From positions 1 to 64,000 of the forward strand of contig JALHMH010000005.1 of the NCBI GenBank assembly GCA_022844165.1: 64,000 nucleotides of DNA. Direction: 5' to 3'. Shown here piece after piece: positions 26,417 to 35,870 of the stretch. The notes below the pieces were generated by a model that had not been told where the DNA came from, made no database searches, and saw nothing but the letters and a program-made list of their open reading frames with translations. The stretch's first letter is position 1; every line of letters starts with the position of its first letter. A program made the position numbers and the translations under genes. Source of the DNA: Lysobacterales bacterium. Lineage in GTDB: Bacteria > Pseudomonadota > Gammaproteobacteria > Xanthomonadales > SZUA-5.

Positions 26417-27397
26417 TCAGGGCACAATCACCACCTTCCCGACCACGCGCCGCGCGGCCATATCGATGAGGGCTTGCGGAACATCGCTTAACGGGTAGCG
26501 CTTTGAAATCAGTGGCTGGATTTTGCCTTCGCCCATCCAGCGCACCATTTCGAGCATGCCGCGCGCATTGCCTGCAGGCTCGCGTTTGGCGAATTCGCCC
26601 CAGAACACACCGACGAGCGACGCGCCCTTGAGCAGCGGCAGGTTGAGCGGCAACGACGGCACGTCGCCAGTCGCGAAACCGATCACCAGATAGCGGCCGC
26701 GCCAGGCAATGCTGCGAAAGGCCGGTTCCGCGAACTTACCCCCGACGGGATCGAAGATCACATCGGGGCCTTTACCATCGGTCAGCGCTTTCAGTGCGGC
26801 GCGCAGATCGTCCTGTTCGTAGTTGATCAGCGCATCGGCGCCGTGTGCTTTGCAGATCGCCAGCTTGGCAGCATCGCTCGCCGCTGCGATCACACGCGCG
26901 CCAATCGCTTTGCCGATCTCGACCGCCGCCAGACCGACGCCGCCAGCCGCGCCGAGTACCAACAAGGTCTCGCCAGGTTGCAGCGCGGCGCGATCGCGGA
27001 CCGCGTGCCAGCTGGTCCCGTACGCCAACCCGAAACTCGCCGCCAGATCCATCGGCGTGCCGGGGGGCAATGGCAGACATTGCGTCGCATCGATATTGCA
27101 CGCCTGGGCGAATCCGCCGATGCCGCACACCGCCGCAACAGCAGTTCCCACCTTGAGCGTTTCCACCTCAGCGCCAACCGCCTCAACGATACCCGCCACC
27201 TCAGCACCGGGTGTAAACGGCAACGGCGGCTGCATCTGATACTTCTTCTGAATGATCAAGACATCCGGAAAGTTCACCCCGGCTGCTTTGATCCGCAAGC
27301 GCACTTGTCTGGGACCCGGGTCGGGTAACTCGACATCGCTCAGTTGCAACAGCTCAGGGCCGCCCCAGGCGACACATTGGATGGCTTTGATTGGCAT
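26417..27397 (-). CDS. NADPH:quinone oxidoreductase family protein (MDR superfamily)
   Basis: A 326-residue medium-chain dehydrogenase/reductase. It has the GroES-like N-terminal domain ('AAGVNFPDVLIIQKKYQ', 'PFTPGAEVAGIVEAVG') and a Rossmann domain with 'VLGAAGGVGLAAVEIGKAIGA' near 150. Zinc ligands of alcohol dehydrogenases are not evident, which fits the quinone oxidoreductase (zeta-crystallin) branch. It would reduce quinones or enones with NADPH. The ATG at 27397 is chosen over the ORF start at 27439 because it begins at the family N-terminus. It is divergent from the TonB-C gene across about 300 bases with no other gene. Confidence 0.92.
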   Translation of the reverse strand: MPIKAIQCVAWGGPELLQLSDVELPDPGPRQVRLRIKAAGVNFPDVLIIQKKYQMQPPLPFTPGAEVAGIVEAVGAEVETLKVGTAVAAVCGIGGFAQACNIDATQCLPLPPGTPMDLAASFGLAYGTSWHAVRDRAALQPGETLLVLGAAGGVGLAAVEIGKAIGARVIAAASDAAKLAICKAHGADALINYEQDDLRAALKALTDGKGPDVIFDPVGGKFAEPAFRSIAWRGRYLVIGFATGDVPSLPLNLPLLKGASLVGVFWGEFAKREPAGNARGMLEMVRWMGEGKIQPLISKRYPLSDVPQALIDMAARRVVGKVVIVP

Positions 27398-27694
27398 ACA
27401 GGCAGGTCCGCGGAGACAGAATGACTGAGACTCTCCCACGCTGCAGCGTTCGCGGCAACCGCTTCTGCGCAGTGGGCGGCCAGGTCCCGTCTGGGCCGGG
27501 TCTACCTCCCGCGGCTCGTCGAACGAATCACGAAGTGACCTGCGCGACCGCCTTGGTTTTGCAGCACCAAAGCGCGATCAACGCGACCTTCGCATTCAGC
27601 GCCATCTACGGATCATATGCTCATGATCGATCCGGTCACGACAGGCCGACTAGAATCACCAGCACCGAACGCAAGAACACACAGGACACAAACC

Positions 27695-28414
27695 ATGCGC
27701 TTGTTCGCCTCACTGATCGCCGCACTCGGCCTGATCGCTTCCGGCGCCAGCATGGCAGCTGATCGGTGGTTCGCGACGCAAAACGCCGTGATCGATATCG
27801 ATGCGACCGGCGCCGTGAGCGAAGTGACCTTGCAACAATCCGGTTTCAGCGCGGTACGACAAGCGCAGTTGATCGAACGCATCAAACAGATCCAGTTCGA
27901 CCCTGCAACGCGCGACGGCGTGGCACATGCCTCCAGGGCACACGTCAGTATTGAGCTTGAGGTCCGGGAGATTGAGTCTGGCCTGGTCATCGCGCTGAGC
28001 GGAGCGCAACTGACGCCGCAAATGCTGGCCACGAAACCTCCGCGCTACCCTGCTCAAATGCTGCGTCGCGGCGCCAGCGGCGAAGTTGCAGTTGAGATCG
28101 CGTACAACGCGCAGGGTCAAGTCGTGTCGGCGAAAGTGGTCGGCTCAAGCTCGAAATCTGATGAGTTCGCGGAGTCGGCGCTGAAGGCGGCGAAGGCGTG
28201 GCGTGTGGTGCCCGAGCAGGTGGGCAATGTTGGCGTTCCGGGTTCAGCAGTGATTCCCGTTCGCTTCACCATAGGCACCAGCGGGGCGCGCCAGTTGAAG
28301 CTCGACGATGGCAGCCGCCTGCAGCTCTTCAAGTCCAGACCGCAGCACGATGGCGAGATGCTCACGTCCAGTGTCGGTATCCGCTCGCTGGACGCGGCGC
28401 GCACGCCGATTTGA
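27695..28414 (+). CDS. periplasmic TonB-C-domain protein without a membrane anchor
   Basis: A 239-residue protein with a cleavable-looking signal peptide (MRLFASLIAALGLIASGASMA) and a TonB-like C-terminal domain (about 125-210, 'PPRYPAQMLRRGASGEVAVE', 'ALKAAKAWRVVPE'). It lacks the TM anchor and Pro-rich spacer of true TonB, so it probably cannot draw energy from ExbBD and may serve as a periplasmic partner instead. AGGACACAAACC precedes the ATG at 27695. No operon partner is evident. Confidence 0.8.
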   Translation: MRLFASLIAALGLIASGASMAADRWFATQNAVIDIDATGAVSEVTLQQSGFSAVRQAQLIERIKQIQFDPATRDGVAHASRAHVSIELEVREIESGLVIALSGAQLTPQMLATKPPRYPAQMLRRGASGEVAVEIAYNAQGQVVSAKVVGSSSKSDEFAESALKAAKAWRVVPEQVGNVGVPGSAVIPVRFTIGTSGARQLKLDDGSRLQLFKSRPQHDGEMLTSSVGIRSLDAARTPI

Positions 28415-28756
28415 TGACGACAAACACGAATCCGCGCAACGCATCCCAGGCAGCGTTAAGCGAAGTCGATCTGACCCGACATCCAGGCCGCGCGAGTCAG
28501 TTGCGATCCAGCCTGTTCGTGGGCCTAAGTTGGCCAGCCAGAATCCAAGGAACGAATCGGAGCGTCGCGCTCCAGCGAGACCCATAATGCAACCAATGCT
28601 GCGATAGTGTTCCCGGCAAATTGCAAGACTCAAGTCAGCTACGAGTTGGGCGAAAACGTCATTTCGATCAATCTTGAGGCAACGATGGGATTGAGATCGC
28701 GATTCGACGCATTCGATGGAAACTGTTGCTTCTGTCTGATCGAACATTCCGCCGAG
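28415..28756. other. 342-base gap without a convincing gene
   Basis: This stretch lies between the convergent TonB-C gene and the ammonia-lyase gene. A minus-strand ORF (28244-28747) overlaps the TonB-C gene antisense and has no family features. I see no RNA gene, terminator with a U-run, or repeat here. Confidence 0.5.
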
Positions 28757-30655
28757 CTACAACGCGCCACACACCGCCTCCACTGAACTCACTACCGCCC
28801 CACTTTGCACCAGACTGATCGCCCGCTCAATATCCGGTGCGAGCAAGCGGTCGCGTGCGAGGAACGCGATGCCCGCCTGGCGAACAGTATCGAGTGCGGC
28901 ACGCGTGGCGGGCGACGGTTTGGCGTTGCGCAGCGAGCGCAGATCCGATTGCAGCCGCTTGACGTCCTCGGCGAGCGTCATCGAATCGTCGCCCGAGACC
29001 TGCGATAGATTGCGCAGTTTGCTACGCAGCGCTTGCACGCCCAGGTTGCTCGCCAGTGTGTAACTCGCATGCAGCAGCTGCACCCGAAAGTCCAGCGCCT
29101 GGCAATTCACCAATAGCTCCAACGCCAGAACATGCTCCAGGTCGACAAGCATCTCCAACACGTGGCGGCCTTCGGTCGCGCCCATGGAGACGTGGTCCTC
29201 GGCGTTTGCGCTGGTTGGAATCGAGTACACCGTGGCGGGATGTGCCTTGCTCGCCAATTCATTGACCAGCGCCGCAGCGGTGTACTGGACAATCATCATG
29301 CCCGAGTCGGTGCCATCCTCGTTACCGATCAGGAACGGCGGCAGTCCATCGTTGGTGGCTGGATCGAGCAGCTTATTCAGGCGTCGCTCGCTGATCGATG
29401 CCAAAACTGGCAGCACGACCTTCAATTGCGTGAGCGCAAGGGCGATCGGCATACCATGAAAGTTGCCTGCGGAGACCACATGATCTTCGTCTGGCTCAAC
29501 GTCGGGAAAAATCAGCGGGTTATCGGTGACCGAGTTGAGTTCGATCTGGACGATTTCGCGAACGCGCTCCAGCGTATCGCGAACGGCGCCATGGACCTGT
29601 GGAATGCAGCGCAACGAATACGCGTCTTGTGGCTGTGCCTTTTTGCCGCCGCGGAACGGCAGATTCTTCTGATAGAACTTCGATCGCGCGCCGCGCTCGG
29701 CTTTGGGTACGTACTCCCAGCGCACATCGAACGTACGTTCAGCACTTTCGGCACCCGTCCAACTTGTTGCGCTCCAGGGCGCAAACCGCGGTACGCGATG
29801 GTACGGGATATCGACCAGCGTCGACCCGTGTGTCAGGCGTCGAATGGACTCGGCGACGTGCGATTGACCTGGATGCGGCCGCAGCGCATGGACGCGCGGA
29901 TCGAACGCCGCGCTGCGGCCACAAAATGCCTCCAACGCCAGCGCCGCATTGATGTCCGCCTGTTTGACCAGCCGCTGCAACTGACCCAGCGCCAGGATAG
30001 CGCTGGCCAGCATCTGCGCCGTGCCGTTGTTCAACGCCAGGCCTTCCTTGAAGGACAAGGTGATCGGCTCTAACCGGGCGCGTTCGAGCGCTGCCCGGGC
30101 CGACATCCGTTCGCCAAAAGCGAACACATCTCCCTCGCCTAACAAAGCCAGGGCAAGGTGAGACAAAGGCGCCAGATCACCACTGGCGCCAACCGAGCCC
30201 TTCTCGGGAATCACCGGGACAATGTCGTGGTTCAGCAATCCGGACAGCGCCTGCAATGTCGCAACGCGGATTCCGGAGTGGCCTTGCAGCAAAGTATTGA
30301 TGCGGATCGCCAACATCGCGCGCACAATCTCCGGCTTCAGCGGAGCGCCAACACAAACCGCATGGCTGACAATCAAATTGTGTTGCAGCTCCGCTACGAT
30401 CGGTAAGTGGTCGCCATCGCGCTGGCGCCGACGAGTGCTCTCAAGCACACGATCGGCATTCGAGCCGAAACCCGTCGTCACGCCGTAAATCGGCTCGCCG
30501 CGCTTCAGTTCCCTGGCTAGAAAATCGGCGCTGGCTTGAACGCGCTTCAGTGCCGTCCGCGACAGCCGCACCTGACGCTTGTTCAGTGCGATATCGAGCA
30601 CTGCGTCGGTGGTCAGCCGGCGGCCGTCGAGATCAATGGGTTGAACAGTAGCCAT
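28757..30655 (-). CDS. histidine/aromatic ammonia-lyase (HutH-like) with an insertion
   Basis: A 632-residue member of the HAL/PAL/TAL family, which deaminates histidine, phenylalanine or tyrosine using the MIO prosthetic group. The MIO-forming Ala-Ser-Gly is at 157-159 in 'GSVGASGDLAPLSH'. Other family features are 'IYGVTTGFG', 'QHNLIVSHAV' (His, as in HAL and TAL), 'QDAYSLRCIPQVHG' and 'SANAEDHVSMG', which favour histidine ammonia-lyase. It is about 120 residues longer than usual HutH (about 510), partly through an insertion of about 60 residues at 280-341 ('YHRVPRFAPW ... RGARSKFYQKN'). No hutU, hutI or hutC is nearby; hisS lies just upstream. Substrate is uncertain. Confidence 0.85.
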   Translation of the reverse strand: MATVQPIDLDGRRLTTDAVLDIALNKRQVRLSRTALKRVQASADFLARELKRGEPIYGVTTGFGSNADRVLESTRRRQRDGDHLPIVAELQHNLIVSHAVCVGAPLKPEIVRAMLAIRINTLLQGHSGIRVATLQALSGLLNHDIVPVIPEKGSVGASGDLAPLSHLALALLGEGDVFAFGERMSARAALERARLEPITLSFKEGLALNNGTAQMLASAILALGQLQRLVKQADINAALALEAFCGRSAAFDPRVHALRPHPGQSHVAESIRRLTHGSTLVDIPYHRVPRFAPWSATSWTGAESAERTFDVRWEYVPKAERGARSKFYQKNLPFRGGKKAQPQDAYSLRCIPQVHGAVRDTLERVREIVQIELNSVTDNPLIFPDVEPDEDHVVSAGNFHGMPIALALTQLKVVLPVLASISERRLNKLLDPATNDGLPPFLIGNEDGTDSGMMIVQYTAAALVNELASKAHPATVYSIPTSANAEDHVSMGATEGRHVLEMLVDLEHVLALELLVNCQALDFRVQLLHASYTLASNLGVQALRSKLRNLSQVSGDDSMTLAEDVKRLQSDLRSLRNAKPSPATRAALDTVRQAGIAFLARDRLLAPDIERAISLVQSGAVVSSVEAVCGAL

Positions 30656-30749
30656 GATGGGTCCGGGCTCTCTTGAGGACGCCGCTCCCTCGGCGCCTGG
30701 CAAAAGTTCGAAGGTTCCCAGGTGCCCCGGGAGCGGCACCTGTCCGGGG

Positions 30750-32153
30750 CTACTGAGTTGTTGTGCGTGGGCGGCGCTTCAACTCGCCCAAAGCTTCGGC
30801 CTGTTCGATCTCGACGCGCAGTGCGCGAATCAACTCGCCACGGGGAACCGTGAACTGCTCTTCGCGAGTCAAGTCTTTGATCACGACCGTGCCATCCTTG
30901 TTCTCGGTTTCGCCGAGGATTACGGCAAATCGGATGCCGGCCTTCGACGCGTATTTGAGCTGTTTGCCGAGCTTACCCGATTCCATCACCATCTCAGTAT
31001 TGATGCCTGCGCCACGCAGTTGGCCGGCAATCTCCAAATAAGTGTCCATCAACGCGCTGTCCATTTGCGTCACCAGCACTTGCACGCTGCTCTCCGCCGT
31101 GCCGATCAGGCCGGCCTCGCGCAACTGGTAATAGAGGCGCGTGGCACCGATGGAAATGCCCACGCCCGGCAAACGCGACTTGGTGTAGTGGCTTGCGAGA
31201 TTTTCGTAACGACCGCCCGAGCACACGCTGCCGATATCGGGGTGCTCGTTGAGCGTCGTTTCGTACACTGTGCCGGTGTAGTAATCGAGTCCACGCGCTA
31301 TCGAAAAGTTCAGTGCGTAATTGGCCTCAGGCACACCAAGCGCCTTCACCAGATTCAGCACTTCGATCAGCTCGGCCCGCCCTTGTTCGATCAACGCATT
31401 GCCCTCGCCCAGTTCGGCCAGCATCTTCAACGCCTGGCTGTGCGATGTGGAGCGCAATCCGACAAATCCGAGAATTTCGTTGATGCACTTAGTTGGCAAG
31501 GCAAACTGCTGCGCCAGCGTATCACGCACATAAGCCTCCCCACGCTTGTCGAGTTTGTCGACTTCGCGCAACACCAGCATTTGCTGCTCCGGATCGACCA
31601 CACCCGCGCGCTCGAAAAACCCGCGCATCAGCTTGCGATGGTTGAGCGCGATGGTGAACGGGCCCACGGCCAGTTCGCGAAACACGCTGGCGATGACCGC
31701 TACAACTTCTGCGTCGTAGCGCACCGACAACTCATCTTTGCCGATGACATCGATATCGCACTGGTAGAACTCACGGAACCGCCCCCGCTGCGCGCTCTCG
31801 CCGCGATACACGCGCTGCATCTGATAGCGACGGAACGGGAAATGCAACGCGTGCTCATGTTCGGCAACATAACGCGCCAGCGGTACCGTGAGATCGAAGC
31901 GTAATGCCAGATCGGGTGCGTCACCCTGCTTCAGGCTGCCTGTCGACTGCACGAAATACACTTGCCGCTCGGTCTCGCCGCCGCTTTTGGTGAGCAGCAC
32001 ATCGGCGACTTCGAACACCGGCGTCTCGATCGGTAAAAAACCGAAGCGCTCATAGTTGCGACGGATCGTATCCAACATATCCTGGAACGCGATTTGATCG
32101 AGCGGCAACAACTCCATCGTACCGGCGGGTGTACGCGGCTTGACGATACTCAT
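30750..32153 (-). CDS. hisS: histidyl-tRNA synthetase
   Basis: A 467-residue class II aminoacyl-tRNA synthetase that charges tRNA-His. Motifs seen are '[14 protein letters not shown]' (motif 2), '[14 protein letters not shown]' (histidine-binding signature), 'CSGGRYENL' and 'GISIGATRL' (motif 3), plus a C-terminal anticodon domain. The ATG at 32153 ([17 protein letters not shown]) fits the family; the ORF before it is an extension. The ammonia-lyase gene follows 94 bases downstream, with a hairpin (AGGTGCC/GGCACCT) in between but no U-run. Confidence 0.96.
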   Translation of the reverse strand: MSIVKPRTPAGTMELLPLDQIAFQDMLDTIRRNYERFGFLPIETPVFEVADVLLTKSGGETERQVYFVQSTGSLKQGDAPDLALRFDLTVPLARYVAEHEHALHFPFRRYQMQRVYRGESAQRGRFREFYQCDIDVIGKDELSVRYDAEVVAVIASVFRELAVGPFTIALNHRKLMRGFFERAGVVDPEQQMLVLREVDKLDKRGEAYVRDTLAQQFALPTKCINEILGFVGLRSTSHSQALKMLAELGEGNALIEQGRAELIEVLNLVKALGVPEANYALNFSIARGLDYYTGTVYETTLNEHPDIGSVCSGGRYENLASHYTKSRLPGVGISIGATRLYYQLREAGLIGTAESSVQVLVTQMDSALMDTYLEIAGQLRGAGINTEMVMESGKLGKQLKYASKAGIRFAVILGETENKDGTVVIKDLTREEQFTVPRGELIRALRVEIEQAEALGELKRRPRTTTQ

Positions 32154-32239
32154 GGTGGGAATGTCCTGGCGTTCGATGAGGGCGAAGGCTAGCGGATTCC
32201 GAAGGGTCAGTTGTTCGTTGACCGATGTTGAAACGCCGA

Positions 32240-32590
32240 TCATTCGTATCGCGTTACCGCCAATACGATGCCAAATTCAGACAACAGGCCCAAGGTCGCG
32301 GAAGGAATGCGTAACGTCTGGACAGGAAACGTGTCGCTGCTCTGGATGCCAAAGTCCAACTCGCAATCGGCGCCATGCAACCGCAGTTTCTCTATTGCAA
32401 CTTGATAGTGCGCGATGAAGCGATGCGCTTCTGCCACCTGTGCGACAAATGTCGGCGCATCTGAAAGGGTTAGATTGAACCTGCCCCGCGGGCGTCTCAC
32501 GATCTGACGATCTGGCTTGTCGAGCGAATTCTCGAACGCCTCGACTGCCGCAGAGTGAGCACGACCAATACGGAGAACCGTACCCGTCAT
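32240..32590 (-). CDS. small protein of unknown function
   Basis: A 116-residue product I cannot assign. It has an alternating alpha/beta pattern with '[11 protein letters not shown]' and a C-terminal '[17 protein letters not shown]'. It is not membrane-associated and has no signal peptide. Its start overlaps the merR stop (ATGA), so it is coupled to the pheT-ihfA-merR unit, and hisS follows 86 bases later. Many relatives have a tRNA-Pro gene after merR; none is visible here. Confidence 0.65.
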   Translation of the reverse strand: MTGTVLRIGRAHSAAVEAFENSLDKPDRQIVRRPRGRFNLTLSDAPTFVAQVAEAHRFIAHYQVAIEKLRLHGADCELDFGIQSSDTFPVQTLRIPSATLGLLSEFGIVLAVTRYE

Positions 32591-32949
32591 GCCGGACGAA
32601 GAATCTCCAACACCGCTTCAAGATCCAGGCGCATTTGCCGCACGATGCCGGCGGGCACTTTGGCCGGTTCGGGTTTGCTCGACTCAAGGTCCATACGCTG
32701 ACGAGCGCCGCCGATGGTGAAGCCTTGTTCGTACAAAAGGCTGCGAATCTGGCGAATCATCAATACGTCATGGCGCTGGTAGTAACGACGATTACCGCGG
32801 CGTTTGACTGGCTTCAGGCTTGGAAATTCCTGTTCCCAATAGCGCAGCACATGCGGCTTGACGCCGCAAAGCTCGCTCACCTCACCGATCGTGAAGTAGC
32901 GCTTGGCCGGAATTGGCGGTAGCTCGCTATTGCTGCCCGGATCCAGCAT
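32587..32949 (-). CDS. MerR family transcriptional regulator
   Basis: A short 120-residue regulator with an N-terminal MerR-type winged HTH ('[26 protein letters not shown]', about 18-85) and a short C-terminal helix instead of a sensor domain with Cys ligands, so it does not look metal-responsive. This compact MerR protein directly after ihfA is a conserved arrangement in gammaproteobacteria; its targets are unknown. It overlaps ihfA by 23 bases. Confidence 0.93.
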   Translation of the reverse strand: MLDPGSNSELPPIPAKRYFTIGEVSELCGVKPHVLRYWEQEFPSLKPVKRRGNRRYYQRHDVLMIRQIRSLLYEQGFTIGGARQRMDLESSKPEPAKVPAGIVRQMRLDLEAVLEILRPA

Positions 32950-33229
32950 ACGCTTCCACTCTCGCCTTCAACTTCTGCCCTGACCTGAACGTCACGACCC
33001 GGCGCGCCGAGATCGGAATTTCCTCGCCGGTTTTGGGATTGCGACCCGGCCGCTGATTTTTCTGGCGCAGATCGAAATTGCCAAAGCCCGACAGCTTGAC
33101 GTTCTCCCCCTGTTGCAGCGCATCGCGAATCACGTCGAAAAAAATATCGACGAATTCCTTAGCTTCGCGCTTGTTCAAGCCAACATCTTCGAACAAGCGT
33201 TGCGCCATTTCGGCTTTGGTCAGCGCCAT
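32927..33229 (-). CDS. ihfA: integration host factor subunit alpha
   Basis: A 100-residue DNA-bending protein ([20 protein letters not shown], '[28 protein letters not shown]') that forms a heterodimer with IhfB. The beta-arm with Arg-Pro-Gly-Arg-Asn-Pro is intact. It starts 3 bases after the pheT stop and overlaps merR, matching the usual pheT-ihfA-merR order. Confidence 0.97.
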   Translation of the reverse strand: MALTKAEMAQRLFEDVGLNKREAKEFVDIFFDVIRDALQQGENVKLSGFGNFDLRQKNQRPGRNPKTGEEIPISARRVVTFRSGQKLKARVEAYAGSGQQ

Positions 33230-33232
33230 CCC

Positions 33233-35587
33233 CTAACTCCGAACCGTAGCACCACATGTTGCTGCCGCAGCTTTAATGACAGTTGCCATCGCAGCTTCCA
33301 CTTCAGCCTCGCTAAGAGTGCGCGATTCGTCCTGGAAAATCAAGCCGATAGCGACACTCTTCGAGCCGACCTCGACCCCTGCGCCGCGGTACACGCTCAT
33401 GAGCTTCAGGTCAACCAGTTTGGCGCCCGCAGCAGTCCTTGCCGTCGCCGAGAGGGATTCGAATGAGACGTCATCACTGACTAACAGCGCCAAATCTCGC
33501 CGAACAGATGGAAATTTCGACCATTCGCGGCTTCGCGGCAACGCCCGCGCCACCACTGCACCGGTACTCAACTCAGCAACGACAATGGATCCAACACCAA
33601 GCTCGCTCGCAAGCCTGGGGTGCAAAACGCCGATGAACCCGATTTCGCGATCATCAACGTATACCCGCGCGCATTGACCGGGATGCAAGAATTCTGGCCC
33701 GCCCGCTTCGCATCGAACTGCCGCCAAGGCCTCAATGTCCGCCTTCAGGTCGTAGAAATCCACCGCGCGCGCGGTTTGCGACCATTGCTCCGGGGCTGCT
33801 GCGCCGGCGAGTACAAAAGCAATGCGCTCTTCCTCAACCGGTTGACCGCCAACATTGAGGTAAACCCGCCCCAGTTCAAACAGGCGTGCCCGCGACTGCT
33901 GGCGATCAAGATTGAACTTAAGTGCCGCCACCAAGGTCGGCAACAACGAGGTCCGCATGACCGCCAGATCCGCAGACAGCGGGTTTGCCAGCGTCAGCCT
34001 TGGCGCTTGAATGCCCCAGGTATCCAGCGTCGAAGCACTCAGGAACGCGAAGGTCAACGCTTCGTGATAACCACGCGAAACCAGACGCTCGCGCAAGCGC
34101 AACGCGGGCAGCCGTGACTCGTCCGCTGGCACAACTGACAATTCACCGCGCGGCGCGGCAACCGGGATCTCATCATAACCATGGATTCGCGCCACCTCTT
34201 CGATCAGGTCTTCTTCGATGGCGATGTCGAAACGCGCGCTGGGCGGCGTGATCTGCCAGCCACCATCGGTCTGTTCAATTTCCATCCCCAGGGCACCCAG
34301 GATGCGCTCGACGCAAGTATCGGGAATTGCGATGCCAAGCACTCTTTCAATTCGGGCACGGCGCAATGGTACCGACGGGCGTCGTGGAAAACCGTCAGCA
34401 TGCTCGGCCCGGCAGATCGGCCCGGCTGCGCCGCCGGCTATCGTCAGCAAAAGCGCCGTGGCACGTTCGATCGCAATCGCCGGCAGTGCCGGATCGACGC
34501 CGCGCTCGAAACGGTGCGAAGCATCGGTATGAAGTCCCAAACGGCGTGCTCGACCGCTGATCGCGGCAGGCACAAAATGCGCGCTTTCCAAGAACACACG
34601 TGTGGTCCTGTCTGTAACCCGCGACGAATGCCCGCCCATGACGCCGGCCAAGGCGAGCGCTTTCTCATCGTCGGCGATCAATAAGAACTCACCATCCAGC
34701 GATACGTCACGCTCGTCGAGCAGCTTGAGCGTTTCCCCCGGCCTGGCGCGCCGGACTCGCACACCGCCGCGCACGGCATCGGCATCGAAAGCATGCAACG
34801 GCTGGCCCAGTTCCAGCATGACGTAGTTCGTGACATCGACCAGCGCCGAAATTGAACGCAATCCAGCACGCCGCAGACGCTCGCGCATCCACAACGGCGT
34901 TGAAGCTTTCGGATCGAGGCCTTCGATGACACGACCCAGATAAAGCGGACACCCAGCACCATGCTCACTTTCCACCGGCAATTGTGTTGGAAGTGTCGGT
35001 TGCACCGGCTCGATCACCGGCAATCGTGTTTCGCAAGCAAACTCAGTAGCGACTTCACGCGCCAAACCAGCCAACCCGAGACAATCGCTGCGATTCGGTG
35101 TCAGGCCAAGTTCGATCACCGCATCCGGCAATCCGAGCCAGGCGCCCAACGCGGCGCCCACCGGTGCATCGGCTGGCAACTCCATCAACCCACTGGCGTC
35201 GGCATCGAGCCCCAGCTCTTTGGCAGAACACAACATGCCATGTGAATCCACACCGCGCAGTTGCGCCGCGTTGATCGACAAGCCACCTGGCAACGTACAC
35301 CCAATCCTGGCCAGTGGCGCAAGCAATCCGACGCGCGCATTCGGCGCACCGCAGACAATTTGCAATAGCTCCGATTGGCCGACATCGACTCGACAAACGC
35401 GCAAGCGATTTGCATCCGGGTGCGGCTCGGCGCTGACGATACGCGCGACGACCACTCCGTCGAGCGTCGCGTCCATTGGCACGATCGATTCAACTTCAAG
35501 CCCGCACATGGTCAGCCGATGCGTGAGCTCATCACGCGATGCCTGCACGTCAACCAACTCGCGCAGCCAGTTCTCCGAAAATTTCAT
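33233..35587 (-). CDS. pheT: phenylalanyl-tRNA synthetase beta subunit
   Basis: A 784-residue beta subunit of the alpha2-beta2 enzyme, with normal length. Domains in order are tRNA-binding OB fold (EMAP-like, about 40-150), B3/B4 editing domain, B5, catalytic-like core and C-terminal ferredoxin-fold anticodon-binding domain ('FPSVRRDLALLVSDDVSFESL'). The ATG at 35587 gives the canonical 'MKFSENWLRELVD', but no good ribosome binding site precedes it. The usual upstream neighbour, pheS, is absent here; instead a leader/terminator region and a gene remnant lie upstream. Confidence 0.97.
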   Translation of the reverse strand: MKFSENWLRELVDVQASRDELTHRLTMCGLEVESIVPMDATLDGVVVARIVSAEPHPDANRLRVCRVDVGQSELLQIVCGAPNARVGLLAPLARIGCTLPGGLSINAAQLRGVDSHGMLCSAKELGLDADASGLMELPADAPVGAALGAWLGLPDAVIELGLTPNRSDCLGLAGLAREVATEFACETRLPVIEPVQPTLPTQLPVESEHGAGCPLYLGRVIEGLDPKASTPLWMRERLRRAGLRSISALVDVTNYVMLELGQPLHAFDADAVRGGVRVRRARPGETLKLLDERDVSLDGEFLLIADDEKALALAGVMGGHSSRVTDRTTRVFLESAHFVPAAISGRARRLGLHTDASHRFERGVDPALPAIAIERATALLLTIAGGAAGPICRAEHADGFPRRPSVPLRRARIERVLGIAIPDTCVERILGALGMEIEQTDGGWQITPPSARFDIAIEEDLIEEVARIHGYDEIPVAAPRGELSVVPADESRLPALRLRERLVSRGYHEALTFAFLSASTLDTWGIQAPRLTLANPLSADLAVMRTSLLPTLVAALKFNLDRQQSRARLFELGRVYLNVGGQPVEEERIAFVLAGAAAPEQWSQTARAVDFYDLKADIEALAAVRCEAGGPEFLHPGQCARVYVDDREIGFIGVLHPRLASELGVGSIVVAELSTGAVVARALPRSREWSKFPSVRRDLALLVSDDVSFESLSATARTAAGAKLVDLKLMSVYRGAGVEVGSKSVAIGLIFQDESRTLSEAEVEAAMATVIKAAAATCGATVRS

Positions 35588-35658
35588 GGATCAGTGGAGC
35601 CAAAAAACGGGGGGCGAGACTCTAGCAGGTTGCCGGGATCGTCGTTGCGCTCCGCCAA

Positions 35659-35766
35659 CTACTCAAAGCCACTGGCGAACAACCTGTCGGACAAGGTGCA
35701 ACCGCTGATGGTGACGCAGACGGCGGCACTCAGCGTAGCCCATCCAACGAAAGCAATCGGTGCGCC
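35659..35766 (-). pseudogene. remnant of the C-terminus of a secreted protein ('..LFASGFE' tail)
   Basis: This frame ends 'SGCTLSDRLFASGFE' and a stop. I associate tails of the form D-x-hydrophobic-F-x-x-GFE with secreted proteins of Lysobacterales, and in this window the beta-helix protein at 50129 ends similarly ('LLIDGFE'). Only about 35 residues fit, no start or body of such a gene is present, and a strong terminator lies just upstream, so it looks like the end of a gene whose body was lost. Chance similarity is possible. Confidence 0.4.
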
Positions 35767-35776
35767 CTGCCGGGCG

Positions 35777-35812
35777 CAAAAAAAAGCCGCGACGGGGTTT
35801 CCGCCGCGGCTG
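35777..35812 (-). terminator. strong intrinsic terminator, possible attenuator
   Basis: On the minus strand AGCCGCGGCGG-AAACC-CCGTCGCGGCT forms an 11-bp stem followed by eight U residues. It lies about 190 bases upstream of pheT and about 25 bases after a short leader ORF, an arrangement seen in amino-acid attenuation. Directly after the U-run a second inverted repeat (GCGCCCGGCAGGGCGC) follows. Confidence 0.8.
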
Positions 35813-35837
35813 CGAAGGTCATCCGCTGGGGAGTGCA

Positions 35838-35870
35838 TCAAAAAGCGGAGGCATCGAAAGGAGCCATCAT
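35838..35870 (-). CDS. short leader ORF (candidate Phe leader peptide)
   Basis: GAGGGGAGA directly precedes paired ATGs and a 10-codon frame, MMAPFDASAF, followed by the terminator at 35777-35812. Two of ten residues are Phe, one being the last codon before the stop, which would suit ribosome-stalling control of a phe operon. The leader's TCCGC can pair with GCGGA downstream, giving an alternative structure. Two Phe codons is few compared with known phe leaders, so this is a suggestion. If real, the gene it controlled (pheS?) is no longer next to it. Confidence 0.4.
   Translation of the reverse strand: MMAPFDASAF

Noticed and set aside
30719-30741. terminator after hisS
   Set aside because: AGGTGCC/GGCACCT can pair but no U-run follows in the minus direction.
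30654-31904. 416-codon plus-strand ORF
   Set aside because: Antisense to hisS, a clear gene with all motifs.
32150-32240. tRNA-Pro after merR, common in relatives
   Set aside because: The bases hold no tRNA-like fold; a small coupled gene and hisS follow instead.
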